A stretch of DNA of 64,000 nt from Lutimonas halocynthiae (GTDB lineage Bacteria; Bacteroidota; Bacteroidia; Flavobacteriales; Flavobacteriaceae), in assembly GCF_030409835.1 (NCBI RefSeq), contig NZ_JAUFQO010000012.1, positions 218,437 to 282,436 on the forward strand, read 5' to 3'. Below, piece by piece: positions 41,329 to 49,775 of this stretch. Positions within the stretch are counted from its first letter, which is position 1; the number at the start of each line of letters is the position of its first letter. A model generated the notes under the pieces. The model was not told the DNA's origin. It saw only the letters and a program-made list of their open reading frames with translations, and searched no databases. The position numbers and the translations under genes were made by a program.

Positions 41329-41438
41329 TTAATAACTATTTATAATTTTGTATTTCTTCCTGTTTGATTATCTTTACTTTTAAATGCTGTTGAAGCAAGG
41401 TGTGCTTCAATGTTAAAGCAATGTATAGATAGCTTACT

Positions 41439-42764
41439 ATGTCTTATTTACCGAATATTTTATTTGCCATTCTGTTGCTTGCAGGGATAGGTTTCTTTGT
41501 GAAAAACATAAGGAAATTGAGCCGTAATATTGGCCTGGGAAAAGATATTGACAGAACTGACCAAAGCGCCGAACGTTGGGCTAATATGGGAAGAATTGCT
41601 CTTGGCCAGTCAAAAATGGTGAAACGACCTGTTGCAGGTTTACTTCATATTATAGTCTATGTAGGTTTTGTGATTATCAACATTGAGGTGCTTGAAATCA
41701 TTATTGATGGCCTGTTCGGGACGCATAGAGTTTTTGCTTTTGCAGGAGGTTTCTATGACTTTTTAATAGGGTCATTTGAGATTTTGGCGTTTTTGGTTTT
41801 GGTTTCAGTGATTATTTTCTGGATTAGAAGAATGATTTTAAAGATTCCGAGGTTTTGGAACAAAGAAATGACCAAATGGCCAAAGAATGATGCCTTGTAT
41901 ATTTTGTACTTTGAAGTGGTATTGATGAGTTTGTTTTTATTGATGAATGCTTCAGATTATGCCTTGCAGCAGATGGGGGCGATACATTATGCTGACGCCG
42001 GAAGTTTTCCGATAAGTCAATTTATAGCAGCATGGTTACCACAAAATGAACTAACCCTTTTTTATATTGAACGCGGATCCTGGTGGTTGCACATCACGGG
42101 TATATTGGTATTTTTAAATTATTTATACTATTCAAAACACTTGCATATTCTACTTGCCTTTCCCAATACATTTTATGCCAATTTATGGCCAGAAGGTCGG
42201 TTTGATAATTTGGCTTCGGTAACAAAAGAAGTCAAGCTGATGATGGATCCGGATGCTGACCCATATGCCGAACCAGAAGGAGGAGATGAAGCTATTGAAA
42301 AATTTGGCGCCAGTGATGTGATTGATTTGAATTGGGTCCAGTTGATGAATGCTTACACTTGTACAGAGTGTGGAAGGTGTACTTCGGTTTGCCCGGCGAA
42401 TCAGACAGGAAAAGAGTTGTCACCCAGAGCCATTATGATGAAGACCAGAGATCGTCTGGAGGAGGTTGGCACTTATATCGATGAAAAAGGAGAAGCTGAT
42501 TTCAGAGAGAATGGAGATGGGAAATCATTATTGGATACTATTTCTGCTGAAGAAATTTGGGCCTGCACAAGTTGTAACGCCTGTGTTACCGAATGTCCGA
42601 TCAGTATAGATCCTTTATCAATCATCATTGATCTTAGAAGAAATCTTGTGATGGAAAATTCAGCGGCACCTCAGGAATTGAACCTGATGATGACCAATGT
42701 TGAAAATAATGGCGCACCATGGCAGTACAACCAAATGGACAGGCTGAACTGGAAGGATGAGTAA
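41439..42764 (+). CDS. Membrane-bound Fe-S oxidoreductase (HdrD/GlpC/LutB-like)
   Basis: 441 residues. About five membrane helices in the first 260 residues resemble NarI/HdrE-like cytochrome subunits. Then come two 4Fe-4S ferredoxin motifs, CTECGRCTSVCP and CTSCNACVTECP. The partner subunit with CCG domains is encoded 61 bp downstream. Together they look like a quinone-linked heterodisulfide-reductase-type module, but electron donor and acceptor are unknown. Several conserved His in the helices could ligate haem. Confidence 0.82.
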   Translation: MSYLPNILFAILLLAGIGFFVKNIRKLSRNIGLGKDIDRTDQSAERWANMGRIALGQSKMVKRPVAGLLHIIVYVGFVIINIEVLEIIIDGLFGTHRVFAFAGGFYDFLIGSFEILAFLVLVSVIIFWIRRMILKIPRFWNKEMTKWPKNDALYILYFEVVLMSLFLLMNASDYALQQMGAIHYADAGSFPISQFIAAWLPQNELTLFYIERGSWWLHITGILVFLNYLYYSKHLHILLAFPNTFYANLWPEGRFDNLASVTKEVKLMMDPDADPYAEPEGGDEAIEKFGASDVIDLNWVQLMNAYTCTECGRCTSVCPANQTGKELSPRAIMMKTRDRLEEVGTYIDEKGEADFRENGDGKSLLDTISAEEIWACTSCNACVTECPISIDPLSIIIDLRRNLVMENSAAPQELNLMMTNVENNGAPWQYNQMDRLNWKDE

Positions 42765-42825
42765 GAATGGTTAAATTAAAGTTTAACCAGAAACAGAAAT
42801 TTTAAAATATTTAAATTAAATTAGT

Positions 42826-43605
42826 ATGGTAATACCAACAATGGCTGAGAAAATGGCTGAAGGAAAACCTCCAGAGGTTTTGTTTTGGGTTGGTTGTGCA
42901 GGAAGTTTTGATGACAGGGCCAAAAAGATCACCAAGGCTTTTGCCAAAATTTTGATTGAAGCCAAAGTGGATTTTGCCGTATTAGGAACTGAAGAAAGTT
43001 GTACCGGTGATCCTGCTAAAAGAGCTGGAAACGAATTTGTTTTTCAGATGCAGGCCATGACAAATATAGAAGTATTGAATGCTTATGAGGTTAAAAAGAT
43101 CGTAACGACTTGCCCTCATTGTTTTAATACTTTAAAAAACGAGTATCCTGAATTAGGAGGAAATTATGAGGTTATGCACCATACGCAATTCCTTAAAACA
43201 CTTCTTGAAGAAGGTAAAATAAGCATAGAAGGTGGAAAGTATGCCGGAAAGCGCATCACATTTCATGACCCTTGTTATTTAGGAAGGGCTAATGACATTT
43301 ACGAAGCTCCAAGAGAACTGATCAGAAAACTGGAGGTAGAGTTGGTAGAAATGAAAAGATGTAAATCGAATGGTCTTTGTTGTGGGGCAGGAGGGGCTCA
43401 GATGTTTAAAGATGCTGAAAAAGGTGAGAAAGAAATATTTGTAGAAAGAACTGAGGAGGCAATTGAAACCAAACCAGACTTTATCGCCACAGGTTGTCCG
43501 TTTTGCAATACCATGATGACCGATGGAATAAAGAATAAAGAACAAGAGAAGAGTATACAAGTTTTGGATATTGCCGAATTAGTGGCCAATGCCAAAGACT
43601 TATAA
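42826..43605 (+). CDS. CCG-domain Fe-S protein (HdrB/GlpC/LutA-like)
   Basis: 259-residue soluble subunit with two cysteine-rich CCG domains. The first has WVGCAGS, ESCTGD and TTCPHC; the second has HDPCYLGR, LCCGAGGAQ and TGCPFC. This pattern binds a noncubane or 4Fe-4S cluster in heterodisulfide reductases and lactate oxidation complexes. It follows the membrane Fe-S protein gene in the same direction and is probably its catalytic partner. Confidence 0.85.
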   Translation: MVIPTMAEKMAEGKPPEVLFWVGCAGSFDDRAKKITKAFAKILIEAKVDFAVLGTEESCTGDPAKRAGNEFVFQMQAMTNIEVLNAYEVKKIVTTCPHCFNTLKNEYPELGGNYEVMHHTQFLKTLLEEGKISIEGGKYAGKRITFHDPCYLGRANDIYEAPRELIRKLEVELVEMKRCKSNGLCCGAGGAQMFKDAEKGEKEIFVERTEEAIETKPDFIATGCPFCNTMMTDGIKNKEQEKSIQVLDIAELVANAKDL

Positions 43606-43623
43606 AATTTGTACAATTAGATT

Positions 43624-44235
43624 ATGCCATTTGTGAGAGATAAGAATCTAGTAAACATATACGAAGAAATTGACAAGGCTAATGGAACCATTAAGACCTT
43701 ATCAACTGCTTTGCAGGACGAAGAAGAAAATAATTCACTGCTAAAAAAACACAGGGTGATCTTGGGTATTGGTTGTTTGATATTATTGATTTTGTTCTTG
43801 TGGTCATTTTTACCAAAGTCAAAACAATACAAGCAAGAATACCTGATAAAGAATAACCTGAGTTTGATTGATACTGATTCTCTTCATAAAATCCAGAGAA
43901 AGGCTAAACAAGTGGTGGTTATTGACTCTGCTAAGGCTTCATTGATTGATTTGAGTATTGTGTATAGTATTCAAATTGGAGCTTATGCAAATTTCAATTC
44001 AAACTTGATTTCAGAGGATATCACTCAGATGGAAGAGTTTGAAGAAAATGGATTCAATAAATTTTCAATTGGGAAATTCACGACCTACAAAGAGACGGTA
44101 CTTCTTAGAGATGATTTAAGAAGGGTTGGATTTAAAGATTGCTTTATCATAGCCAAGTCTTATGGTGTTCCTGTCAACATTAATGAGGCCTTGCAACTGA
44201 GCGGCGAAAAGTGGGTTAGAGGAACTACAAATTAA
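43624..44235 (+). CDS. Single-TM protein with SPOR-like C-terminal domain
   Basis: 203 residues. A cytoplasmic coiled-coil-like start (1-45), one membrane helix (about 47-64), and an extracytoplasmic domain with VYSIQIGAYANFNSN, FSIGKFTTYKETVLLRDDLRRVGFKDCFIIA, which has the repeating pattern of SPOR domains that bind denuded peptidoglycan. It starts 18 bp after the CCG protein gene and lies 14 bp before menA, so it belongs to the same transcript. The role is inferred from fold only. Confidence 0.6.
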   Translation: MPFVRDKNLVNIYEEIDKANGTIKTLSTALQDEEENNSLLKKHRVILGIGCLILLILFLWSFLPKSKQYKQEYLIKNNLSLIDTDSLHKIQRKAKQVVVIDSAKASLIDLSIVYSIQIGAYANFNSNLISEDITQMEEFEENGFNKFSIGKFTTYKETVLLRDDLRRVGFKDCFIIAKSYGVPVNINEALQLSGEKWVRGTTN

Positions 44236-44249
44236 ACAAAGCTATTATT

Positions 44250-45152
44250 TTGTCAAACACAGGTATCTGGGTAAGTGCAGCACGACTGCGAACTTTACCC
44301 TTGTCATTGTCGGGAATCATTGTAGGTTCTTTTTTGGCTGCTTCACATGGATTTTTTGATCTGAAAATTTGCTTCTTGGCCTTGCTCACTACAGTAGGTT
44401 TCCAGGTGATTTCAAATTTTGCCAATGATTATGGAGATGGTGTAAAAGGCACTGATAATGAAGAAAGAGTTGGCCCTGAAAGAGCTTTGCAGAGTGGTGC
44501 AATTAGCCCTGAAGGCATGCTCAAGGCCATTAAGATTACTGGCGTCATCACTACCTTAATAGCCCTTCTTTTGATTTATGTAGCTTTTGGCACTGAGTAT
44601 ATTATCTATAGTATCGTATTTATCATATTAGGTGTGAGTAGTATCCTTGCTGCCATTAAATATACCGTGGGAGATCATGCTTATGGTTATAGTGGTTTCG
44701 GAGATTTATTTGTTTTTTTGTTTTTTGGGCTTCTCAGCGTTTGCGGAACCTATTTCTTATATGCCAAAACACTTGAACTTAGTATTTTCTTACCGGCTGT
44801 TACCATTGGATTATTGAGCGTAGGTGTACTCAATTTGAATAATATGCGTGATCAAGAGTCGGATGCTAAGGCAGGAAAGAACACCATTGTAGTTAAAATT
44901 GGTAATGAATTTTCCAGATATTATCATTTTTATCTTCTCGGCGCTTCATTTTTATTAGTACTTTTATACACCGCCATCAATTTTAAATCAGTTTACCAGT
45001 TTTTATTTGTCATAGCGTATATTCCTATTTTTAAGCACCTTATGGTGGTTTACAGGAATAAAAATCCCAAAGAGTTAGATCCTGAATTAAAAAAACTTGC
45101 TTTGAGTACATTTTTATTTGCCATACTTTTCGGAATTGGATTAGTTCTGTGA
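44250..45152 (+). CDS. menA: 1,4-dihydroxy-2-naphthoate polyprenyltransferase
   Basis: 300-residue UbiA-family membrane enzyme that attaches the polyprenyl chain to DHNA in menaquinone synthesis. About nine helices. The Mg-diphosphate motif NDYGDGVKGTD and the second motif NNMRDQESDAKAGK are intact, and the substrate segment LRTLPLSLSG is near the N-terminus. The start is TTG at 44250. The location fits the Fe-S oxidoreductase upstream, which would use menaquinone. Confidence 0.93.
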   Translation: MSNTGIWVSAARLRTLPLSLSGIIVGSFLAASHGFFDLKICFLALLTTVGFQVISNFANDYGDGVKGTDNEERVGPERALQSGAISPEGMLKAIKITGVITTLIALLLIYVAFGTEYIIYSIVFIILGVSSILAAIKYTVGDHAYGYSGFGDLFVFLFFGLLSVCGTYFLYAKTLELSIFLPAVTIGLLSVGVLNLNNMRDQESDAKAGKNTIVVKIGNEFSRYYHFYLLGASFLLVLLYTAINFKSVYQFLFVIAYIPIFKHLMVVYRNKNPKELDPELKKLALSTFLFAILFGIGLVL

Positions 45153-45211
45153 CCTGACAAAAATCATATGAATAAAAGACTAATTGGTCTACTTTTGCGG
45201 CTTTAAGAATT

Positions 45212-45592
45212 ATGAAGAAGCTAGTCATTACACATTTACTCCTATACCTATACCTTTTGGTATTGGTACAGCCAGCACTTCCGGTGTTAGAGTATCTTGT
45301 CAATTATGATTATATCGTAAATGAACTTTGTGAGAATCGAGACAAACCGATTTTAACTTGTAATGGGAAATGTTATTTGGGAGACCAGGTAGAAAAACAA
45401 TTAGATCGTGGCACAGATCAACAATTACCGTTGCCACCTCAAATTGATTTCAAACAATTCATCCCACTAGACGAATTGATTCCGGCAGATACACCTGTAA
45501 CTTATTCAGAACCATTATCGAGACTTCTCTTTTCAGACAACTTGAAGGAGAGAACTTTTTCTGCTACTATATTAAGACCTCCTATTGTTTAA
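45212..45592 (+). CDS. Small exported protein with CNGKC motif, copper-receptor neighbour
   Basis: 126 residues, function unknown. One hydrophobic N-terminal segment (about 5-25), then NYDYIVNELCENRDKPILTCNGKCYLGDQVEKQ with three cysteines (C40, C50 and C54 approximately), then a Pro-rich tail. The CNGKCYL motif is a plausible metal or disulfide site. The gene immediately precedes a copper-type TonB receptor in the same direction. A link to metal handling is inferred from this context only. Confidence 0.6.
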   Translation: MKKLVITHLLLYLYLLVLVQPALPVLEYLVNYDYIVNELCENRDKPILTCNGKCYLGDQVEKQLDRGTDQQLPLPPQIDFKQFIPLDELIPADTPVTYSEPLSRLLFSDNLKERTFSATILRPPIV

Positions 45593-45648
45593 ATCGAACT
45601 TAGGTTCAATAAATACTTTTTGAATAGCCTCCTCAAGGCTAGACTTGT

Positions 45649-45668
45649 GTGTAATTCTCCAATTACAC
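45649..45668 (+). other. 8-bp perfect hairpin before the TonB receptor
   Basis: GTGTAATT, loop CTCC, AATTACAC, in the leader of the receptor gene, 33 bp before its ATG. No T run follows, so it is not a standard terminator. It may be a regulatory structure or an operator. Confidence 0.4.
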
Positions 45669-45700
45669 TGTTATTTACTATTTAAACAAATCAAATTAAA

Positions 45701-47968
45701 ATGAAAAGAATATTTTTTATGATGTTGGTTATGCTTCTAAATGGAGCAGTAACCTTTGCGCAACAAGTGGAGATCCATGGTAGTGTTGTAAATGATCTCG
45801 GTAAGCCATTGGAAAACATTATTGTCAAGATTGATGATTCCAATGATTTTACTGAAACAGACAATAATGGTCATTTTATGATTCTTGCTAAGCCTGGTTC
45901 AGCTGCCACCTTGATGCATATGATGTACAAAACTAAAACAGTGATTCTCGAAGACGCTATCAGAATCGTAATGGAAGAGCAAGCTTTTAACCTGGATAAT
46001 ATCATTGTCAAAGCCGATCCTTTTCGTGATCTGGCCCAATCAAGTATCGTATACGACGATATCAAAGCAGCATCTCAGCCCAGAAATGTAAGTGATCTTT
46101 TTAAGGATATTCCAGGTTTTGGAATTCAAAAAAGAGGGGCTTATGCATCTGAACCTGTATTTAGAGCCTTTAAATATGACCAGTTAAACGTTCAATATGA
46201 TGGTGGTATGAAAATACTGAATGCCTGCCCAAATAGAATGGATCCGATAACAACTCATGTAATACCTGAAGAAATTGACAGGATAGAGGTAGTGAAGGGG
46301 CCATTCACGGTAAGGTTTGGCCAAAATTTTGGGGGTATTGTGAATTTGGTCACAAAGAATGTGACGCATAAAAAGCTTGGTGTTAGTGGTAATTTAGAAA
46401 CAGGCTATGAGACCAATGGTAATAACTTTACCGGACGGGGCGCATTGATATACAGAAAAGAAAAGGTTGATTTAGAATTGAATGGTTCCTATCGAAATTA
46501 TGGTGATTATACTGATGGTAATGGAGACGAAGTTCCGTCCTCTTTTACTTCTACAGATTATTCTGTTAAACTAGGTGTTAACCCGACTGAAAATCAAAGG
46601 ATGCGTTTTACGTGGAGGCAATCTTTTGGCCGGGATATAAAGCATGCAGGTCTGCCTATGGATTCTCCATATGATAACAGTTATCTTATTGGTGTAGATT
46701 ATAAGATAGAAGATGTATCCGGAAAAATCAGCAGTATTATGGTTAAAGGTTTTTATTCAAATGTAGACCACCTGATGACTAATGAAGACCGTCCTAATTA
46801 TATGATGGTCGCAGCAGAATCTAACGTTTTTGTAACCACTTGGGGAGGGAAAACCGAAATGACAATTACGCCCTCTGATAAAACCAATATTTTTGTTGGG
46901 CTTGATGCGAATATTATTTCAAGAGAAGGAGATCGTATTCGGACCATTAAAATGATGAACGGAAATATGTTACCTGAGCCAATAGTCAAAGTTGACAAGA
47001 TATGGCAAGATTCTGAGCTCAATGATATTGGCGTTTTTGCAGAAGGCAAATTTAAAGTAACTAAAAGATCTTTTTTAACTGCCGGACTGCGAACTGATTT
47101 TATAAGCACTGCTATAAACGATCCTGAGCAGGATTTTTTAGATCTTTATGGTGGAGAAATTGAGGATCAGTCAGAAGTAAATGTAAGTGGAAACCTTTCT
47201 TATCTGTATAATGTTAACAAAACACAATTACAGATTTCATTGGGTAGAGGGGTTAGAACAGCTTCAATTGTTGAGCGTTATATCAACCATTTCAACGTTA
47301 ATTCTGATCCATATGAATATGTTGGTAACCCATATTTATCTCCTGAATCGAATCATCAAATCGAAGTTTCTATCGGCCAGAGATTTGATAAGATTGACCT
47401 AGGTGCTTCTGTATTTTATTCATTTTTGGATAATTATATTACTGCAGTTGTTGATGAGGATTTGCCTAGAAAGTATATGCCAACCCAAGAGCCCAGATTT
47501 GCAAAACGCTTTGTCAATGTAGATCAAGCCATGCAAACAGGTTTTGAGTTTTATTTCAATTACAACTTTACAGAGGCTTTATCATTTCTTTCTGATATCT
47601 CTTATACTTATGGTCAGAATAAGGATTTGGATGAGCCGTTACCTCAAATTGTGCCCTTGACAAGTCATTTAAGTTTAAACTTTAATAAAGATAAATACTG
47701 GCTAAATTTTAAAACAAGACTTGTGGCAGAGCAAGATCGAATTGCCGAATCATTTGGCGAAACCGTAACACCAGGATTTGCAACGTTTGATTTGAGTGGA
47801 GGGTTCAAGCCTTTTGCCGATTTTTCTATAGGTGCAGCCATTCTTAATATGTTTGATACGGCATATTATGAGCATTTGAATTTTTCTTATAGAAATTCGG
47901 ATACCAATGCAGGCAGAATTTATGAACCAGGTAGAAATTTTACGATTTATATCAATTATAATTTTTAG
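45701..47968 (+). CDS. TonB-dependent receptor, copper-receptor (OprC/NosA) type
   Basis: 755 residues. Signal peptide 1-20 (ending TFAQ), a carboxypeptidase-regulatory-like domain (about 22-95), a plug and a 22-strand barrel ending in FTIYINYNF. The plug contains CPNRMDPITTHVIPEEIDR followed by VVKGPFTVRFG, closely matching the M-D-P-x-T segment of TonB-dependent copper receptors. It should import copper or a copper complex, an assignment from that motif. It follows the CNGKC small-protein gene by 108 bp and is followed by a hairpin terminator. Confidence 0.83.
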   Translation: MKRIFFMMLVMLLNGAVTFAQQVEIHGSVVNDLGKPLENIIVKIDDSNDFTETDNNGHFMILAKPGSAATLMHMMYKTKTVILEDAIRIVMEEQAFNLDNIIVKADPFRDLAQSSIVYDDIKAASQPRNVSDLFKDIPGFGIQKRGAYASEPVFRAFKYDQLNVQYDGGMKILNACPNRMDPITTHVIPEEIDRIEVVKGPFTVRFGQNFGGIVNLVTKNVTHKKLGVSGNLETGYETNGNNFTGRGALIYRKEKVDLELNGSYRNYGDYTDGNGDEVPSSFTSTDYSVKLGVNPTENQRMRFTWRQSFGRDIKHAGLPMDSPYDNSYLIGVDYKIEDVSGKISSIMVKGFYSNVDHLMTNEDRPNYMMVAAESNVFVTTWGGKTEMTITPSDKTNIFVGLDANIISREGDRIRTIKMMNGNMLPEPIVKVDKIWQDSELNDIGVFAEGKFKVTKRSFLTAGLRTDFISTAINDPEQDFLDLYGGEIEDQSEVNVSGNLSYLYNVNKTQLQISLGRGVRTASIVERYINHFNVNSDPYEYVGNPYLSPESNHQIEVSIGQRFDKIDLGASVFYSFLDNYITAVVDEDLPRKYMPTQEPRFAKRFVNVDQAMQTGFEFYFNYNFTEALSFLSDISYTYGQNKDLDEPLPQIVPLTSHLSLNFNKDKYWLNFKTRLVAEQDRIAESFGETVTPGFATFDLSGGFKPFADFSIGAAILNMFDTAYYEHLNFSYRNSDTNAGRIYEPGRNFTIYINYNF

Positions 47969-47988
47969 GCGACTGCGAAATATTATTT

Positions 47989-48027
47989 AACCGTGGATCA
48001 ATTTTTTTTGGTTCACGGTTTTATTTA
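47989..48027 (+). terminator. Terminator after the TonB receptor
   Basis: AACCGTG (47989-47995) pairs with CACGGTT (48014-48020), followed by TTATTTATT. The loop contains a T8 run. Confidence 0.7.
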
Positions 48028-48085
48028 TTAATTGAACCAGTTTCATAAGGTTTAATTCTTTAATTTTAAGGTAAAATATTTTATC

Positions 48086-48763
48086 ATGAAAATTACTTAT
48101 TTAGGCCATGCAGCCTTGTCAATTGAAGTGGGTGACAAACATATTATCGTAGATCCGTTTATCAGCCCAAATGAATTGGCCAAAGACATAGATATAAACG
48201 CCCTAAAGGCAGATTATATTCTGATTACCCATGCACATCAAGACCATATCGTTGATGTAGAAGCCATCGTAAAGAATACCGGAGCCAAGATCGTATCTAA
48301 TTACGAAATAGTTACACATTATGGCGCCAAGGGGATTGAAGGCCATCCAATGAATCATGGAGGAAGCTGGCAATTTGATTTTGGAAAGCTTACTTATACC
48401 AATGCAATTCACACGAGTTCATTCCCAGATGGAAGTTATGGAGGACAACCCGGTGGATTTATTCTTGAAACAGATGAAGGTAATTTATACATCGCTGGAG
48501 ATACTGCCCTAACCATGGATATGAAACTGATTCCAATGCAATGCAAGATAGATTTGGCTATACTTCCAATTGGAGACAATTTTACAATGGGTGTTGAAAG
48601 TGCTATACATGCTTCTGACTTTATCGAATGTAATAATATTATGGGCTATCATTACGATACCTTTGGTTATATCGTTATTGACCATGAAGAGGCTATTAAA
48701 GCCTTTGAAGAGAAAGGTAAAGGGTTGATTTTGTTAGGAATAGGTGAGGATCTTATTTTCTAA
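48086..48763 (+). CDS. UPF0173-type metallo-beta-lactamase-fold hydrolase
   Basis: 225-residue metal-dependent hydrolase. The beta-lactamase fold motif THAHQDH supplies zinc ligands, with further ligands in HTSSFPDG, AGDTAL and the C-terminal GYHYDTF. N-terminus YLGHAALSIEVGDKHIIVDPF is typical of UPF0173. The substrate is unknown. It is first of three small plus-strand genes; the gap to the next is 47 bp. Confidence 0.88.
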   Translation: MKITYLGHAALSIEVGDKHIIVDPFISPNELAKDIDINALKADYILITHAHQDHIVDVEAIVKNTGAKIVSNYEIVTHYGAKGIEGHPMNHGGSWQFDFGKLTYTNAIHTSSFPDGSYGGQPGGFILETDEGNLYIAGDTALTMDMKLIPMQCKIDLAILPIGDNFTMGVESAIHASDFIECNNIMGYHYDTFGYIVIDHEEAIKAFEEKGKGLILLGIGEDLIF

Positions 48764-48810
48764 AGTCTTAAAATTTTCTTATTTTAGGGAGGAATCCTAA
48801 ATCAAACATC

Positions 48811-49245
48811 ATGAAATATTCAAATGAGGTGATTATCAACTTACCCTTGGATAAGGTAATTGAACTATTTGACAGCGAGGAAAACTTATTTAAGTGGCAA
48901 CCAGAGCTTATTAGTTTTGAACATGTTTCAGGAGAGAAGGGTGAGGTAGGAGCCAAGTCACTGCTCAAGTATAAAATGGGAAAGCGAGAAGTAGAAATGA
49001 CAGAAACCATTACGGTTAAAAATCTTCCCAAAGAGTTTTCAGGAACCTATGATGCCAAGGGCGTATGGAACGAAGTCAAAAATTATTTTGAAGTCATTGA
49101 TGAAAATACCACAAGATGGTATTCAGATTGTCATTTTGAATTTAGTGGTTTTATGAAAATCATGGCATTTTTTATGCCAGGCATGTTTAAAAAGCAATCT
49201 CAAAAATACCTGGATCAATTTAAAGCCTTCGCGGAAGGGGAATAA
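48811..49245 (+). CDS. SRPBCC-family (START-like) protein
   Basis: 144 residues with the helix-grip fold of polyketide-cyclase/START-like proteins: VIINLPLDKVIELF at the N-terminus, a central sheet (GEVGAKSLLKYKMGKREVEMTETI) and a long C-terminal helix (SQKYLDQFKAFAE). It binds a hydrophobic ligand, but no catalytic residue is recognisable. Probably in an operon with the flanking small genes. Confidence 0.75.
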   Translation: MKYSNEVIINLPLDKVIELFDSEENLFKWQPELISFEHVSGEKGEVGAKSLLKYKMGKREVEMTETITVKNLPKEFSGTYDAKGVWNEVKNYFEVIDENTTRWYSDCHFEFSGFMKIMAFFMPGMFKKQSQKYLDQFKAFAEGE

Positions 49246-49271
49246 TCATATAAATCATCAACATTTAGCAT

Positions 49272-49655
49272 ATGGAAGCAAATATGGTAGGCTGGTTTGA
49301 AATACCAGTATCGGATATGAAAAGAGCACAAGCCTTTTACGAAAAAGTATTTGGTATCAGGATCATGGTAGAGCAATTTGGAGATACCCTCATGGGATGG
49401 TTTCCGTTTACCCAAGATTTAGAAGCAAAAGGAGCGGGAGGATCTCTTGTGCAAAACAAGAAGTCTTATACCCCATCTGCTGACGGTACGTTAGTTTATT
49501 TTTCTTCTCCTGAAATCAATGAAGAGCTCAAACGCGTCAAAGAAGCCGGAGGCAATGTATTGCAGGAAAAAACCTTGATTAGAGATGATATCGGTTATAT
49601 GGCTTTGTTTTTAGACACCGAAGGAAATCGAATTGCGTTGCATTCTAGAGCCTAA
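49272..49655 (+). CDS. VOC-family (glyoxalase/bleomycin-resistance-like) protein
   Basis: 127 residues with the vicinal-oxygen-chelate fold: MVGWFEIPVSDMKRAQAFYEKVF at the N-terminus and the second beta-alpha-beta repeat ending YMALFLDTEGNRIALHS. The usual metal-ligand positions are only partly kept (Glu for His at the first site), so activity is uncertain. Its stop is followed by palindromic repeat cluster C. Confidence 0.82.
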   Translation: MEANMVGWFEIPVSDMKRAQAFYEKVFGIRIMVEQFGDTLMGWFPFTQDLEAKGAGGSLVQNKKSYTPSADGTLVYFSSPEINEELKRVKEAGGNVLQEKTLIRDDIGYMALFLDTEGNRIALHSRA

Positions 49656-49661
49656 ATCGCG

Positions 49662-49769
49662 ACCGGTTCGGAGGTGAACCCTTCACCTCCGAACCGGTGA
49701 GGATTTGCCGGTGAGAAACCCCGTTGAGGATTAACCGGTGAGAAAAACCCCGGTGAGAAATACCCTGGT
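49662..49769. repeat. Palindromic repeat cluster C (GGAGGTGA family)
   Basis: A perfect hairpin with 17-bp arms (49662-49678 and 49682-49698, 3-nt loop) contains the core TTCGGAGGTGAA found in cluster A. It is followed by five spaced copies of a short CCGGTGAG-like unit between 49694 and 49771. The cluster fills the gap between two convergent genes. Confidence 0.8.
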
Positions 49770-49775
49770 GAGATT

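Noticed and set aside
44054..44425. Overlapping minus-strand frames in menA and other conserved genes
   Set aside because: Shadows of strongly supported genes; no domain or signal supports them.
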